Source: an uncultured bacterium (lineage in GTDB: Bacteria > Fidelibacterota > Marinisomatia > Marinisomatales > Marinisomataceae). From it: a stretch of 64,000 bases of DNA. Under the pieces are notes generated by a model, which did no database searches, was not told the DNA's origin, and worked only from the letters and a program-made list of their open reading frames with translations. The stretch is from the NCBI GenBank assembly GCA_943788675.1, contig CALSRE010000001.1, positions 237,400 to 301,399 of the forward strand, read 5' to 3'. The translations under genes and the position numbers were made by a program. Every line of letters begins with the position of its first letter. The stretch's first letter is position 1. Shown piece by piece: positions 31,470 to 42,200 of the stretch.

Positions 31470-31501
31470 AACTAGTTATTAACTAATCAAGGAGGAATAA
31501 C

Positions 31502-31708
31502 ATGGCTTCATGGGATTCAATGTTAAATGGTGCTTTAAACGGGTTAACAGGCGTAGTTAAGGCTGCAATTATATTTTTTGTTTTTGCAGGTATCCTTTTC
31601 GACACACCAGTAGATGCACTAGGTGGTATAATGGGTTTTGTAGATACTTTTCTTAATGGCGGACTAACAGGACTACTAGTATTAGTTGTCTTTTTGTCTT
31701 GGCTGTAG
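31502..31708 (+). CDS. Small glycine-rich two-TM membrane protein, copy 1
   Basis: 68 aa; AAGGAGG RBS; gapless alignment with the next ORF (..AGILFD.. / ..IGILYD.., NGGLTGLLVLVVFLSWL / DGGVAGLVAVMIVAMWM). Confidence 0.8.
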   Translation: MASWDSMLNGALNGLTGVVKAAIIFFVFAGILFDTPVDALGGIMGFVDTFLNGGLTGLLVLVVFLSWL

Positions 31709-31736
31709 AATAATAGATCAGTATTTACTAATAAAT

Positions 31737-31761
31737 AGAGCTCCTCTCATAGGGGAGCTCT
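31737..31761 (+). promoter_or_regulatory. Intergenic hairpin between the two small membrane protein genes
   Basis: AGAGCTCC-tctcatagg-GGAGCTCT; no T-run, so perhaps an mRNA processing or stability element. Confidence 0.6.
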
Positions 31762-31787
31762 AAAAAAGCTCGAAGGAGAAAACACAA

Positions 31788-32000
31788 ATGAAAAATGTGA
31801 TAAAACAAATCAATGATTTTTTAGGCATGACTACAGGTCTATTAATCAACTTGATTGTTGCTGGTACTATTATTGGTATCCTGTACGATGATATCTTCGG
31901 AGTTATTGCAGGTATTGGTAATGCGGTCAGCGCTATTGGAGACGGTGGCGTTGCTGGATTAGTGGCAGTTATGATTGTTGCAATGTGGATGAAAAAATAA
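31788..32000 (+). CDS. Small glycine-rich two-TM membrane protein, copy 2
   Basis: 70 aa; GAAGGAG RBS; paralogue of 31502-31708. Confidence 0.8.
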   Translation: MKNVIKQINDFLGMTTGLLINLIVAGTIIGILYDDIFGVIAGIGNAVSAIGDGGVAGLVAVMIVAMWMKK

Positions 32001-32027
32001 TATTTTTCGCTTACATTGATTGAAATA

Positions 32028-32064
32028 AAAAGGGCTCAATTTTTGAGCCCTTTTACATTTTTTT
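32028..32064 (+). terminator. Rho-independent terminator after small membrane protein pair
   Basis: AAAAGGGCTCAA-ttt-TTGAGCCCTTTT then T-rich tail. Confidence 0.85.
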
Positions 32065-32080
32065 ATAATAATTTCAGTAG

Positions 32081-33238
32081 ATGAAATTTTTCAAAATAAA
32101 ACTAAAATTTCTACTTATATACTTATTTGTTTCCATTAGCCTTGCTGCTACTAACGACACTATTAAGCTTGTCAAGAATAGCAAACTGCTCAACAAAATT
32201 GATACTATCGAAAACAATAAATTTTTTTCAATAAATGATTTTTTATCATCAACCGGCTCAGAACTATACATAAACGAAAAAACAGAAAAAATTGTATTTT
32301 ATTTAGACAATAAAAAGATAAAAATAACAAATGGAATTACATTTCTATTAATTGACGATAATATATATCAACTATCTTCAAAAGTTGTTAGGCAAAACAA
32401 TGAATATTTCGTCCACATTGATTCATTTATAAATATAGTTAACTCTTCATTACAAAATTTGTCTATTATATCAAACAGTTCAGAAATTATAATTTCTTCA
32501 ACAGCAAAGACAAAGAACGTAGCTATCAAAAATATCGACATTGAAAAAAATAAATGGAAATTCTCAACAATTATTATTGATCCTGGTCATGGTGGAAAAG
32601 ATCCAGGAGCTGTTGGCTATAGAGGTACTTTGGAAAAAGATATCGCTCTAGATGTAGCAAAAAGACTTGAGAAAAAAATATCAAAAAACATGAAAGTCAA
32701 AACTGTTTTAACAAGGGATGAAGACATTTTTTTAAAGCTAGGCGAGAGAACTAAAATTGCTAATGAAAACAATGGAAGTTTATTTATTAGTATTCACGCA
32801 AACGCTGCAACAGATAGGAGAGCTAGCGGATTTGAAACTTTTTTGATTGGACCCAACAAAAATGAAGCAGCAGTAAGGGTCGCCGCAAGAGAGAATTCTG
32901 TATTAGAGCTTGAAGGTGTTGCAGGAAAAAAATTAACAAACGAAGATTTAATACAAGCCACTATTGCACAAAGCGCCTTTGCTTCAAAAAGTGAAAAGTT
33001 TGCCGCATTAGTTCAAGAAGAAATTGGAAAAAGGGTTCAAGGAAAAAATAGGGGTGTAAAACAAGCAGGTTTTTACGTTTTGATGGGAGCTTCCATGCCA
33101 AATGTTTTGGTTGAGCTTGGGTTTATCTCAAATTTAGCAGAAGAAAAAAAATTAAGAAGCTCACAGTATAGAGAAGTTTTAGCAACAGCCATTTTTAGAG
33201 CGCTAGAAAAATATGAAAAAACTCTAGATAATGATTGA
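32081..33238 (+). CDS. N-acetylmuramoyl-L-alanine amidase (Amidase_3)
   Basis: IIIDPGHGGKDPGAVGYRGTLEKDIALDVAKRL...VLTRDEDIFLKLGERT...FISIHANA; signal peptide. Confidence 0.93.
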   Translation: MKFFKIKLKFLLIYLFVSISLAATNDTIKLVKNSKLLNKIDTIENNKFFSINDFLSSTGSELYINEKTEKIVFYLDNKKIKITNGITFLLIDDNIYQLSSKVVRQNNEYFVHIDSFINIVNSSLQNLSIISNSSEIIISSTAKTKNVAIKNIDIEKNKWKFSTIIIDPGHGGKDPGAVGYRGTLEKDIALDVAKRLEKKISKNMKVKTVLTRDEDIFLKLGERTKIANENNGSLFISIHANAATDRRASGFETFLIGPNKNEAAVRVAARENSVLELEGVAGKKLTNEDLIQATIAQSAFASKSEKFAALVQEEIGKRVQGKNRGVKQAGFYVLMGASMPNVLVELGFISNLAEEKKLRSSQYREVLATAIFRALEKYEKTLDND

Positions 33239-34475
33239 TTCTACATTAGAATATTTATTTAACCTTCATAACAGAGGCATTAAGCTTGGATTGATTAATA
33301 TTAAAAATTTTTTAAAAGAATGCGACAACCCAGAAAACCATTTTAAATCTATTCATATTGCAGGAACAAACGGTAAGGGGTCAACGGCTTCAATTATAGC
33401 AAAGATTTTGCAAAGCAATGGATTCACCGTTGGTCTTTATACTTCCCCACACCTTATTAATTTTAATGAAAGGATTAGAGTTAACGGTGTACCTATATCA
33501 AATAACGAAATTATTCATTTTACAAAAAAACATCAGCGATATATTGAAAAAAATTCAATTACATTTTTTGAAGCAACTACAGCCATGGCGTTTGATTATT
33601 TTGCTACAAAAAAAATAGACTATGCTATTATTGAAACAGGATTAGGAGGTAGGCTTGATTCAACAAATGTGTTATCACCTATACACACAATAATAACTGA
33701 AATTGATTTTGATCACACCCACCTTCTTGGAGATTCTGTTGAAGAAATTACTGCTGAAAAATGTGGGATAATAAAGCCAAGAGTTGCGAACACAACTATT
33801 AATACTAAAAAAAATATTAAAGACGTAATCTCAAAATTTTCATTGAAAAATAACACCTCAACTAACTATATCGATAAAGAGAGTATTGAAATAAATAAGC
33901 AAAATAATAATAGATTGCAGTTCACTTACAAAAATTTGCGATATGATATCCCTCAAAGCGGCTCATTTCAGGCGCAGAATGCTATTTTAGCAATTGAAAC
34001 AATAAATAAAATTCTGCCTAGACTGAGTACAGTTAAGATACAAAAAGGCTTAGATGGGTGGTTTTGGCCTGGAAGAATGCAATTAATGAGAGAAAATATC
34101 TTTTATGATGTTGCGCATAATAGTTCCGGTATAAAAATATTGAGTGAAGATTTGAAAAACATATACAACAAAAAACCTTTCGGGCTCGTTGTAATTAAAA
34201 ATGATAAAATAAGGACCGAGATTTTAGACTTGTTTAAAAATTCTTTTGAAGGCTTAGTGATTTCTACAATATCATCAAAGGATATTCTAGGCAAAAACGA
34301 TATTAGAAAAGTTAAAGAGCTAAATAAATTTAAATTTATAGCAAATCTTCCACAAGCACTGGAGTATCTTGAGCATAAAAAATTTGAAGGTCCCAAAGTA
34401 GTATTTGGTAGCCATTATATAGCAAAGTATGTCTATAATTTTTTTGATTTTTCCTTTGACAATGGCACTATATAG
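33231..34475 (+). CDS. folC: Folylpolyglutamate/dihydrofolate synthase
   Basis: FKSIHIAGTNGKGSTASIIAKILQSNGFTVGLYTSPHLINFNERIRVNG; ETGLGGRLDSTNV. Confidence 0.95.
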   Translation: MIDSTLEYLFNLHNRGIKLGLINIKNFLKECDNPENHFKSIHIAGTNGKGSTASIIAKILQSNGFTVGLYTSPHLINFNERIRVNGVPISNNEIIHFTKKHQRYIEKNSITFFEATTAMAFDYFATKKIDYAIIETGLGGRLDSTNVLSPIHTIITEIDFDHTHLLGDSVEEITAEKCGIIKPRVANTTINTKKNIKDVISKFSLKNNTSTNYIDKESIEINKQNNNRLQFTYKNLRYDIPQSGSFQAQNAILAIETINKILPRLSTVKIQKGLDGWFWPGRMQLMRENIFYDVAHNSSGIKILSEDLKNIYNKKPFGLVVIKNDKIRTEILDLFKNSFEGLVISTISSKDILGKNDIRKVKELNKFKFIANLPQALEYLEHKKFEGPKVVFGSHYIAKYVYNFFDFSFDNGTI

Positions 34476-34535
34476 CGTAATTTGTATTTCAAGGTGACTT
34501 CCCCCCTAAAGAATTTTCACAACAACCGAGGAATT

Positions 34536-35822
34536 ATGAAATTAATTGAATTAAAAGAAAAAAAATTAACTGAACTAAAAGAAATTGCTAAAACAATGAA
34601 CATTGAAAAATCTTCTTCGATGTCAAAAGATGAGCTTCTAAAAGCTATTACCTCTCTAGAGAAAAAAAATCTCGATGATGGTAAAAAAGAAATAAAAAAA
34701 GACTCTAATCAAAAAAGCGAAAAAATGGCAGCAGGAGTACTAGAGATATTACCAGATGGATATGGTTTTTTAAGAAGTGTAAATGATAATTATTTACCAG
34801 GGCCAGAAGATATTTATGTTAGCCCGTCACAGATCAAAAGATTTAAATTAAAAACAGGCCATTTTGTTGAAGGGACAACAAGAGCCCCCAAATCAAAAGA
34901 GAGATTCCACGCCCTCCTTCATTTGCAAAAAGTAAATGGAGTTAATCCGGAAGAAATTAAAGGTCAAAGAAAGTTTGATAAATACACCCCATTACACCCT
35001 AACGAGAAATTCAATCTGTCTAATACAAGCGACATGTCAATGAGAATCATGGATATGGTAGCTCCTATTGGCAAGGGTCAGCGTGGACTAATTGTAGCTC
35101 AGCCCAAAACAGGTAAAACAATTTTAATTTCTAAAATTGCTAATGCAATAAGAAGAAATCACCCCAATACCGTACTCTTAATCCTTTTAATAGATGAAAG
35201 ACCTGAAGAGGTTACGGATATGAAAAGAAGCGTTGATGCTGAGGTCATAGCTTCTACTTTTGACGAAGGACCCGAAAGACATGTGCAGGTCTCTGATATG
35301 GCCCTTGCTAAAGCACAGCGATTAGTAGAATGTGGCAAAGATGTAGTCATTTTGCTAGATAGTATAACTCGATTAGGAAGAGCCCATAATGCTGTTATAC
35401 CACATAGTGGTAAAATATTGTCTGGCGGCGTGGATTCCAATGCACTCAGAAAACCAAAGAAATTTTTTGGGGCCGCAAGAAACACTGAAGAAGGGGGTAG
35501 TTTAACCATTATTGCTACTGCTTTAATCGATACTGGAAGTAAAATGGATGGAGTTATTTTTGAAGAATTTAAGGGTACAGGAAATATGGAACTTGTCTTA
35601 GACCGCGAATTAAGTGACAGAAGAATATATCCAGCATTTAATATTGTTAAGTCCGGAACACGAAAAGAAGAACTGTTGATGTCTGATCAACACCTATCCA
35701 GAATGTATATTTTAAGAAAAATGTTAGGAGAAATGTCTACAGAGCAAGCAATGCAGTTTATGAGCGACAGAATGAGAAGAACAAAAACAAATCAAGAGTT
35801 CTTAGATTTAATGAGCCAATAA
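34536..35822 (+). CDS. rho: Transcription termination factor Rho
   Basis: [70 protein letters not shown]. Confidence 0.97.
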   Translation: MKLIELKEKKLTELKEIAKTMNIEKSSSMSKDELLKAITSLEKKNLDDGKKEIKKDSNQKSEKMAAGVLEILPDGYGFLRSVNDNYLPGPEDIYVSPSQIKRFKLKTGHFVEGTTRAPKSKERFHALLHLQKVNGVNPEEIKGQRKFDKYTPLHPNEKFNLSNTSDMSMRIMDMVAPIGKGQRGLIVAQPKTGKTILISKIANAIRRNHPNTVLLILLIDERPEEVTDMKRSVDAEVIASTFDEGPERHVQVSDMALAKAQRLVECGKDVVILLDSITRLGRAHNAVIPHSGKILSGGVDSNALRKPKKFFGAARNTEEGGSLTIIATALIDTGSKMDGVIFEEFKGTGNMELVLDRELSDRRIYPAFNIVKSGTRKEELLMSDQHLSRMYILRKMLGEMSTEQAMQFMSDRMRRTKTNQEFLDLMSQ

Positions 35823-37019
35823 ATGTTTAAAGAGTTTTCAAATCTTGTAGAAAAAATAAAACCATCATTTACTTTACAAATGACTTCTCGAGCAGCAGAA
35901 TTAAGAGCTCAAGGAGAGGATGTAATTAACTTTGGAGTAGGTGAGCCTGATTTCAATACGCCCGATCACATTATAGAGGCGGGTAAAGATGCAATGACTC
36001 AAGGGTATACTAAATATACACCGGGTTCAGGAATGTTAGAACTCAAGCTAGCGATTCAAAAAAAACTCAAAGCTTTAACCAAGCTAGACTATCAACCAGA
36101 AAACATTATCGTGTCAAACGGAGGTAAGCAGTCTTTATCTGTTGTTTGTCAGACATTATTTGATAAAGGAGATAAAGTAATAGTTTTTACTCCATATTGG
36201 GTGTCTTTCCCAGAGTTTGTTAGAATTGCCGGAGCAATACCGCTATTGATTGATACAGTCGCAGAGAGGCAATTTGAACCAGATTTTGAAGATTTAAATA
36301 AGAAAATTGATTCATCTATTAAAGGAGTTATTATTAATTCTCCTAGTAATCCAACTGGCGGAGTTTGGTCTGACAAAGCAATTAAAAAGCTATTAAAAAT
36401 ATGTAAAAAAAATAATTGGGTTGTAATCTCTGATGAAACATATGAAGAATTAGTATATGACAGTGAGTTTAAAGCAATACAAACATTAGATGATTATGGT
36501 TGTGAAATTATAACAATTAGAAGTATGTCCAAAACATACGCAATGACGGGATGGAGAATTGGCTACACCACCGCCGACAAAAACATTGTTAAAGCTATGT
36601 CTAAGATTCAAGGCCAAACTACATCGTGCCCAAATGCAATAGGGCAAAAAGCATCAATTGCAGCTCTCTTAGGTAATCAGCAACCTGTGATTGAGATGAA
36701 AGAAAAGTTTAGAAAGCGTCGATCTGTTATGTATGAAGAGTTAAACGCTTTAGAAGGTGTTAAATGTGCTATGCCCGGAGGTGCATTTTATATGTTCCCA
36801 GACTTCTCTCACTACTTAAATAAAAAAACGGTTGAAGGAAAAATTTTACAAGACACTTTCGACCTTTCTGATTATATTCTCGCCGATGCTAAAGTTGTGA
36901 CTGTAGCCGGTGATGGTTTTGGAGCGAGCAAATATTTAAGATTTTCTTTCGCTACAAACACTGAGACAATCATAAAAGGCATAAAAAGAATAAAAAAAAG
37001 TTTAGAAAAGTTAAAATGA
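35823..37019 (+). CDS. aspC: Aspartate aminotransferase (class I/II, PLP)
   Basis: VINFGVGEPDFNTPDHI; NSPSNPTGGVWS; RSMSKTYAMTGWRIGY. Confidence 0.9.
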   Translation: MFKEFSNLVEKIKPSFTLQMTSRAAELRAQGEDVINFGVGEPDFNTPDHIIEAGKDAMTQGYTKYTPGSGMLELKLAIQKKLKALTKLDYQPENIIVSNGGKQSLSVVCQTLFDKGDKVIVFTPYWVSFPEFVRIAGAIPLLIDTVAERQFEPDFEDLNKKIDSSIKGVIINSPSNPTGGVWSDKAIKKLLKICKKNNWVVISDETYEELVYDSEFKAIQTLDDYGCEIITIRSMSKTYAMTGWRIGYTTADKNIVKAMSKIQGQTTSCPNAIGQKASIAALLGNQQPVIEMKEKFRKRRSVMYEELNALEGVKCAMPGGAFYMFPDFSHYLNKKTVEGKILQDTFDLSDYILADAKVVTVAGDGFGASKYLRFSFATNTETIIKGIKRIKKSLEKLK

Positions 37020-37270
37020 AAAAAAATACACATTCAGAAGATTACAGATTAGTTGTTTTTGAGGACAGTTCATGTAACTACTCCTTTTTAACTCGATCTA
37101 CTGTAAAAACAGATAAGACTATCAAGTGGGAAGATGGAAAAGAATACCCTCATTTCAAAATAGAGATTTCTGATAAATCTCACCCTTATTATACAGGGCA
37201 AAGAACTCTTGTTGATACTGCAGGTAGAATTGAAAAATTCAATCGCAAGTACAAGAAAAAAGATTCTTAA
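37016..37270 (+). CDS. rpmE2: Ribosomal protein L31 type B
   Basis: Y-R-L-VVFEDSS...FLTRSTVKTDKTIKWEDGKEYPHFKIEISDKSHPYYTGQ; lacks the zinc CXXC. Confidence 0.92.
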   Translation: MKKNTHSEDYRLVVFEDSSCNYSFLTRSTVKTDKTIKWEDGKEYPHFKIEISDKSHPYYTGQRTLVDTAGRIEKFNRKYKKKDS

Positions 37271-37299
37271 AGCCTCTTTTTTAATAACTAAATTATCAT

Positions 37300-38355
37300 A
37301 TGGATATTCTATCAAAGGCTAGAAGCATTATTTCTGATTATGATAACATAATGAATCAAATGATGGATTCTAAAATCATGTTAGATCAAGATAAAATGAC
37401 AAGTCTTTCCCGAGAAAAAAGTCTAATCGACGAGTCATACGAATTAAGCAAAGAGTATGTTGGTTTGCAAGAACAATTGAGCGATTTGGACGAAATGAAA
37501 AATGAGAAAGAATACGAAGACTTAGTTAAAGAGGAATCTTTAAAGATAAATACTCATATTTCAGATATTGAAGAAAAATTATTAAAAATTTTAATATCCG
37601 ATGATCCCAATGATAATAAAAATGCAATTATTGAAGTTAGAGCAGGCGCTGGAGGCGACGAGGCTGGACTATTTGCATCAGATTTAATGCGTATGTATAT
37701 GAGGTATGCAGAAAATAATAAATTTAAAATAAATATGATGGATATCCACGAAACTGGTGTAGGCGGATTAAAGTCAGCTACGTTTGGTATAGAAGGCCCT
37801 AAAGCTTATGGTGCTTATAAATATGAGAGCGGCGTACATCGTGTCCAAAGAATACCCAAAACTGAATCTGGAGGAAGAGTTCATACTTCTGCTGCAACTG
37901 TAGCAGTTTTACCAGAAGCGGAAACTGCAGAAGTAGAAATTAATAATGCTGATACCAAAGTTGATACTTATAGAGCTAGCGGAGCAGGAGGACAACATGT
38001 CAACAAAACAGAATCAGCAATCAGACTAACACACATTCCAACAGGGTTAGTAGTTACCTGTCAAGATGAAGCTTCACAGCATAAAAATAAAGCATCTGCG
38101 ATGAAGGTTTTACGATCTAGACTATTTGCTTTAGAGCAAGAAAAGCTTAATAAAGATAGAGACAATATGAGAAAAAGTTTAGTTTCCACAGGAGATAGAT
38201 CTGCAAAAATTAGAACCTATAATTTCCCCCAAGGAAGAATTACAGACCATAGAATAAATTATACTTCTCATAAGCTTCAAGCTACTCTCGAGGGCGACAT
38301 TTCTCACCTAATTGAACAGTTAAAGCTTGCGGAAGAAAGTGCACAAATAGAATAA
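37300..38355 (+). CDS. prfA: Peptide chain release factor 1
   Basis: RAGAGGDEAGLFA; YRASGAGGQHVNKTESAIRLTHIPTG. Confidence 0.97.
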   Translation: MDILSKARSIISDYDNIMNQMMDSKIMLDQDKMTSLSREKSLIDESYELSKEYVGLQEQLSDLDEMKNEKEYEDLVKEESLKINTHISDIEEKLLKILISDDPNDNKNAIIEVRAGAGGDEAGLFASDLMRMYMRYAENNKFKINMMDIHETGVGGLKSATFGIEGPKAYGAYKYESGVHRVQRIPKTESGGRVHTSAATVAVLPEAETAEVEINNADTKVDTYRASGAGGQHVNKTESAIRLTHIPTGLVVTCQDEASQHKNKASAMKVLRSRLFALEQEKLNKDRDNMRKSLVSTGDRSAKIRTYNFPQGRITDHRINYTSHKLQATLEGDISHLIEQLKLAEESAQIE

Positions 38356-38356
38356 A

Positions 38357-39205
38357 ATGAAAAGCACTACTCTGCTTAGAGATTATTTACAAATACAACT
38401 TTTAAAACTAAAAAAATCTGACGTTCAAGAACAAAAAAATAAGTCTGAAATGATAATTCAACATTATCTAAAAATTTCTAAAGCAGACCTGTATTTCAAA
38501 GATATTTCATTAGATCAAAAAAGCATAATAGATTTAAATAATATGTTTAATAGTCTTTTGGTAAATACGCCAGTACAACATATTATTGAAGAAACTTTCT
38601 TTTATGAAAACAGCTTCATTACACCACCCGGTATATTTATACCACGTCCCGAGACTGAATTGTTGGTAGACAGCGCAATTGATTTTATATCATCAACTAC
38701 AAGAAAATTAAGAATTTTAGATTTATGTACCGGAAGCGGTTGTATCGTTCTTAGTATTGCTAAGAAATTTCCTGAAAATGATTTTATTGGAATAGATAAA
38801 TCAAGTTTTGCTATTCAAGTTGCAAAGAAAAATCAAAAATTACTAAAAATAGATAGTGTAGAATTTTTAAAAGCAGATATGTTTAATTTTGAGATAAACA
38901 ATATCGATTTATTGCTTTGTAATCCACCATACTTAGCAAAAAAAGAAATGAAAAACCTAGAAGAGTCAGTTAAAAATCATGACCCTGAATCAGCGCTTAC
39001 AGATTATGATGATGGAACCTCATATTATAAGTTTTTGATTTCAAATTTTACATCATTTATTAATAAAAATGGTATAATGCTAATTGAATTGCCCTTCTCG
39101 CCCGTTGCGAAGGATATTGAGTTATTCAATAAAAAATTTAATGCAAATAATTCCACTTTTTTAAAAGATTTAGAAGGAAAAAATAGAGTAATTAAGATAT
39201 ATTAA
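38357..39205 (+). CDS. prmC: Release factor glutamine methyltransferase PrmC
   Basis: PRPETELLVDSAI...ILDLCTGSGCIVLSIA...CNPPYL (NPPY). Confidence 0.95.
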   Translation: MKSTTLLRDYLQIQLLKLKKSDVQEQKNKSEMIIQHYLKISKADLYFKDISLDQKSIIDLNNMFNSLLVNTPVQHIIEETFFYENSFITPPGIFIPRPETELLVDSAIDFISSTTRKLRILDLCTGSGCIVLSIAKKFPENDFIGIDKSSFAIQVAKKNQKLLKIDSVEFLKADMFNFEINNIDLLLCNPPYLAKKEMKNLEESVKNHDPESALTDYDDGTSYYKFLISNFTSFINKNGIMLIELPFSPVAKDIELFNKKFNANNSTFLKDLEGKNRVIKIY

Positions 39206-39211
39206 GTACGT

Positions 39212-42200
39212 ATGAAAAGCGAATTTATTCACCTACATAACCACTCTGACAATAGCTTGTTAGATGGAGCACAAAATATTCCATCAGTGCTCGAAACTAT
39301 TCATGATTTAGGAATGGATTCCGTTGCGCTAACGGAGCATGGAAATCTTTTTGGGGCTGTTTCTTTTTACAAAAAAGCTAGAGATAAAAATATTAAACCT
39401 ATTATAGGTTGCGAAGTTTATGTCGCTAAAGGAAGTCGTTTTCAAAAAGATAGATCAAGCGGTATGGGCCAATATAATCATCTTGTATTAATTGCCCAAA
39501 ACTACCAAGGATATAAAAACTTAATGAAAATAGTTACTCATGGTTATCTTGAGGGCTTTTATTATAAACCAAGAATAGATACTGAAATTTTAAAAAAATA
39601 TAACGAGGGTATTATATGCCTTTCAGCTTGCTTAAAAGGAATACTTCCTGAGACTTTAATATATAACGGTTTGAAAGCTGGAAAAAAAGTTGCTGAAGAA
39701 TATTCAAGTATTTTTCCTGGAAGATATTATGTAGAACTTCAAAATCATGGCATTCCTGAAGAGCTTCAAAACATCCAGCTAGCAACAAAATTAGCAAAAG
39801 ATATGAACTTGCCAATAATTGCTACTAACGATGCTCATTATGCTAAAAAAGAACATTATAAAGCTCACGATGTTCATATCTGCATTGGAACAGGAAAGCA
39901 ATTATCCGATAAAAATAGACTAAAATACCCAGGAAATGAATTTTATTTTAAGTCACAAGACGAAATGTTTAATTTATTTAAACAGTTTCCTCAGGCGCTT
40001 GAAAATACAAGAGCTCTAACAGACTCTATTGATTTAGAGATACCAATGGAAGATTATCATTTGCCGTGGTATACGATTCCCGGAGATACAAAATCAAAAG
40101 ACATAGACGAGCATTTAAAATCACTATGTAGCGCAGGCTTAAGAAATAAATATGACGGGATTAATAGTGAAATAAATGAAAGACTTGATTATGAGCTATC
40201 CGTTATAAAAAAAATGGGATTTGCCAGCTACTTTTTAATCACCGCAGATTTTGTTCAGTATGCTAAAAAAAATAAAATTCCTGTTGGCCCAGGAAGAGGA
40301 TCTGCTCCTGGGAGCTTAGTATCTTATGCCCTTGATATAACAAATATTGATCCTTTGAAACACAATTTGATTTTTGAAAGATTCCTTAATCCAGACAGAA
40401 TAAGTATGCCAGATATAGACATTGATTTCTGTGTTGAAAGAAGAGGTCAAGTAATTGACTACTTAAAAAGCATATACGGAGAAGACTCTGTAACGCAAAT
40501 TATTACATTTGGAAAAATGAATGCCAGAGCTGTTATTAGAGATGTCGGAAGAGTTATGAGCTATTCATATTCTGAAGTAGACAAGATAGCTAAAATGATT
40601 CCTGAGGGACCAAAAGTAACTCTTGATAAGGCTTTAAAGCAAAATTCAGATCTTCGAACAGTATCTCAGACTAACTATAAAGAGCTAATAGAAAATGCCA
40701 AAGTGTTGGAGGGTATGACTCGTCACGCATCAATACATGCCGCTGGCGTTGTTGTTGCACCGGGAGATTTAACAGATTTTGTTCCGTTATATAGATCTTC
40801 TCAAGGAGATGTTACAACTCAATATGACATGAAAGAGCTTGAGTCAATAGGTCTGCTAAAGATGGATTTTCTTGGACTACGAAATTTAACAGTTATAGAT
40901 AGAACAATTGATTTGATAAAAAAGAGATTCGATAAAGAGATAGTTATTGATGATATAGACATGGAAGATCCAAAAGTATATAAATTATTTGCAAAAGGAT
41001 TAACCGTGGGAATTTTCCAATTTGAATCAGCGGGTATGCGAGAATTTTTAAAAAAATTACAGCCTAAAGGTATTGATGGTTTGATAGCAATGAATGCACT
41101 ATATAGGCCAGGACCGATGCAGAATATAGATAAGTATATAAAAAGAGCGCATGGAAAAGAAAAAGTTGAATATGTTCACCCGTTACTAGAAGAGGCACTA
41201 AAAGAGACTTATGGAATTATAGTTTACCAAGAGCAGGTGATGCAGATTGCTAATATTATAGCAGGATTTACATTGTCAGAAGCTGATGAAATGAGAAGGG
41301 CAATTGGAAAAAAAATTAGATCTTTAATGGATAAGATGGCAGATAAGTTTATTAAAGGTGCTGTTAAAAATGGTTTGTCAAAAGCCAAAGCGACACAAAT
41401 TTTTGATTTAATTGATAAGTTCGCCCAGTACGGTTTTAATAAAAGTCATTCAGTGGCATATTCTTATATTGCCTATCAAACCGGCTGGCTCAAAACACAC
41501 TATACAGCTGAATTCATGTCTGCAAACTTGACAAGCGAAATGAATAATACCAATAAAGTAGTTGTGTTAATAAATGAATGTAGAAAACTAAATATAAAAG
41601 TACATGCACCAGATATAAATAAATCTGGTATTAATTTTGAACCCCTTAATGACAAGGAAATTTCCTTTGGTTTGAATGCTGTTAAAAATGTTGGCATAAA
41701 GGCTTTAGATCAATGTATTGAGGTTCGAGAAAAAAGTGGAGAATTTAAATCAATATTTGATTTTATTTCTAGGGTTGATCAAAGGCTGGTTAATAAGAAA
41801 GTTTTAGAGAGCCTAATCTTAGCAGGGGCATTTGATTCAATTAGCAATAATCGTGCACAACTGTACGAAGCAATAGACATTGCTATTATTTATGGACAAC
41901 AAATAGACAAGCAATCAAATAAAAATCAAATCAATCTTTTTGGAGAAGAAGAAAACTTAATTAAGATTCCAGATTTACCAACAATAGAAGATTGGGAAAA
42001 TCAAGATAAGCTATCAAAAGAAAAAGAAGTTCTTGGGTTATATGTATCAGGAAATCCTTTAATCAAATATGCAGACACCATAGAAGAATTAAGTAATTAT
42101 GATTTTTCAGATAACAAAATTGTTAAAGAAAATTCTATAATAAAGATTGGTGGAGCCGTTACCAATTTTAAGTTGCATTTCGACAAAAAAAATCAACAAA

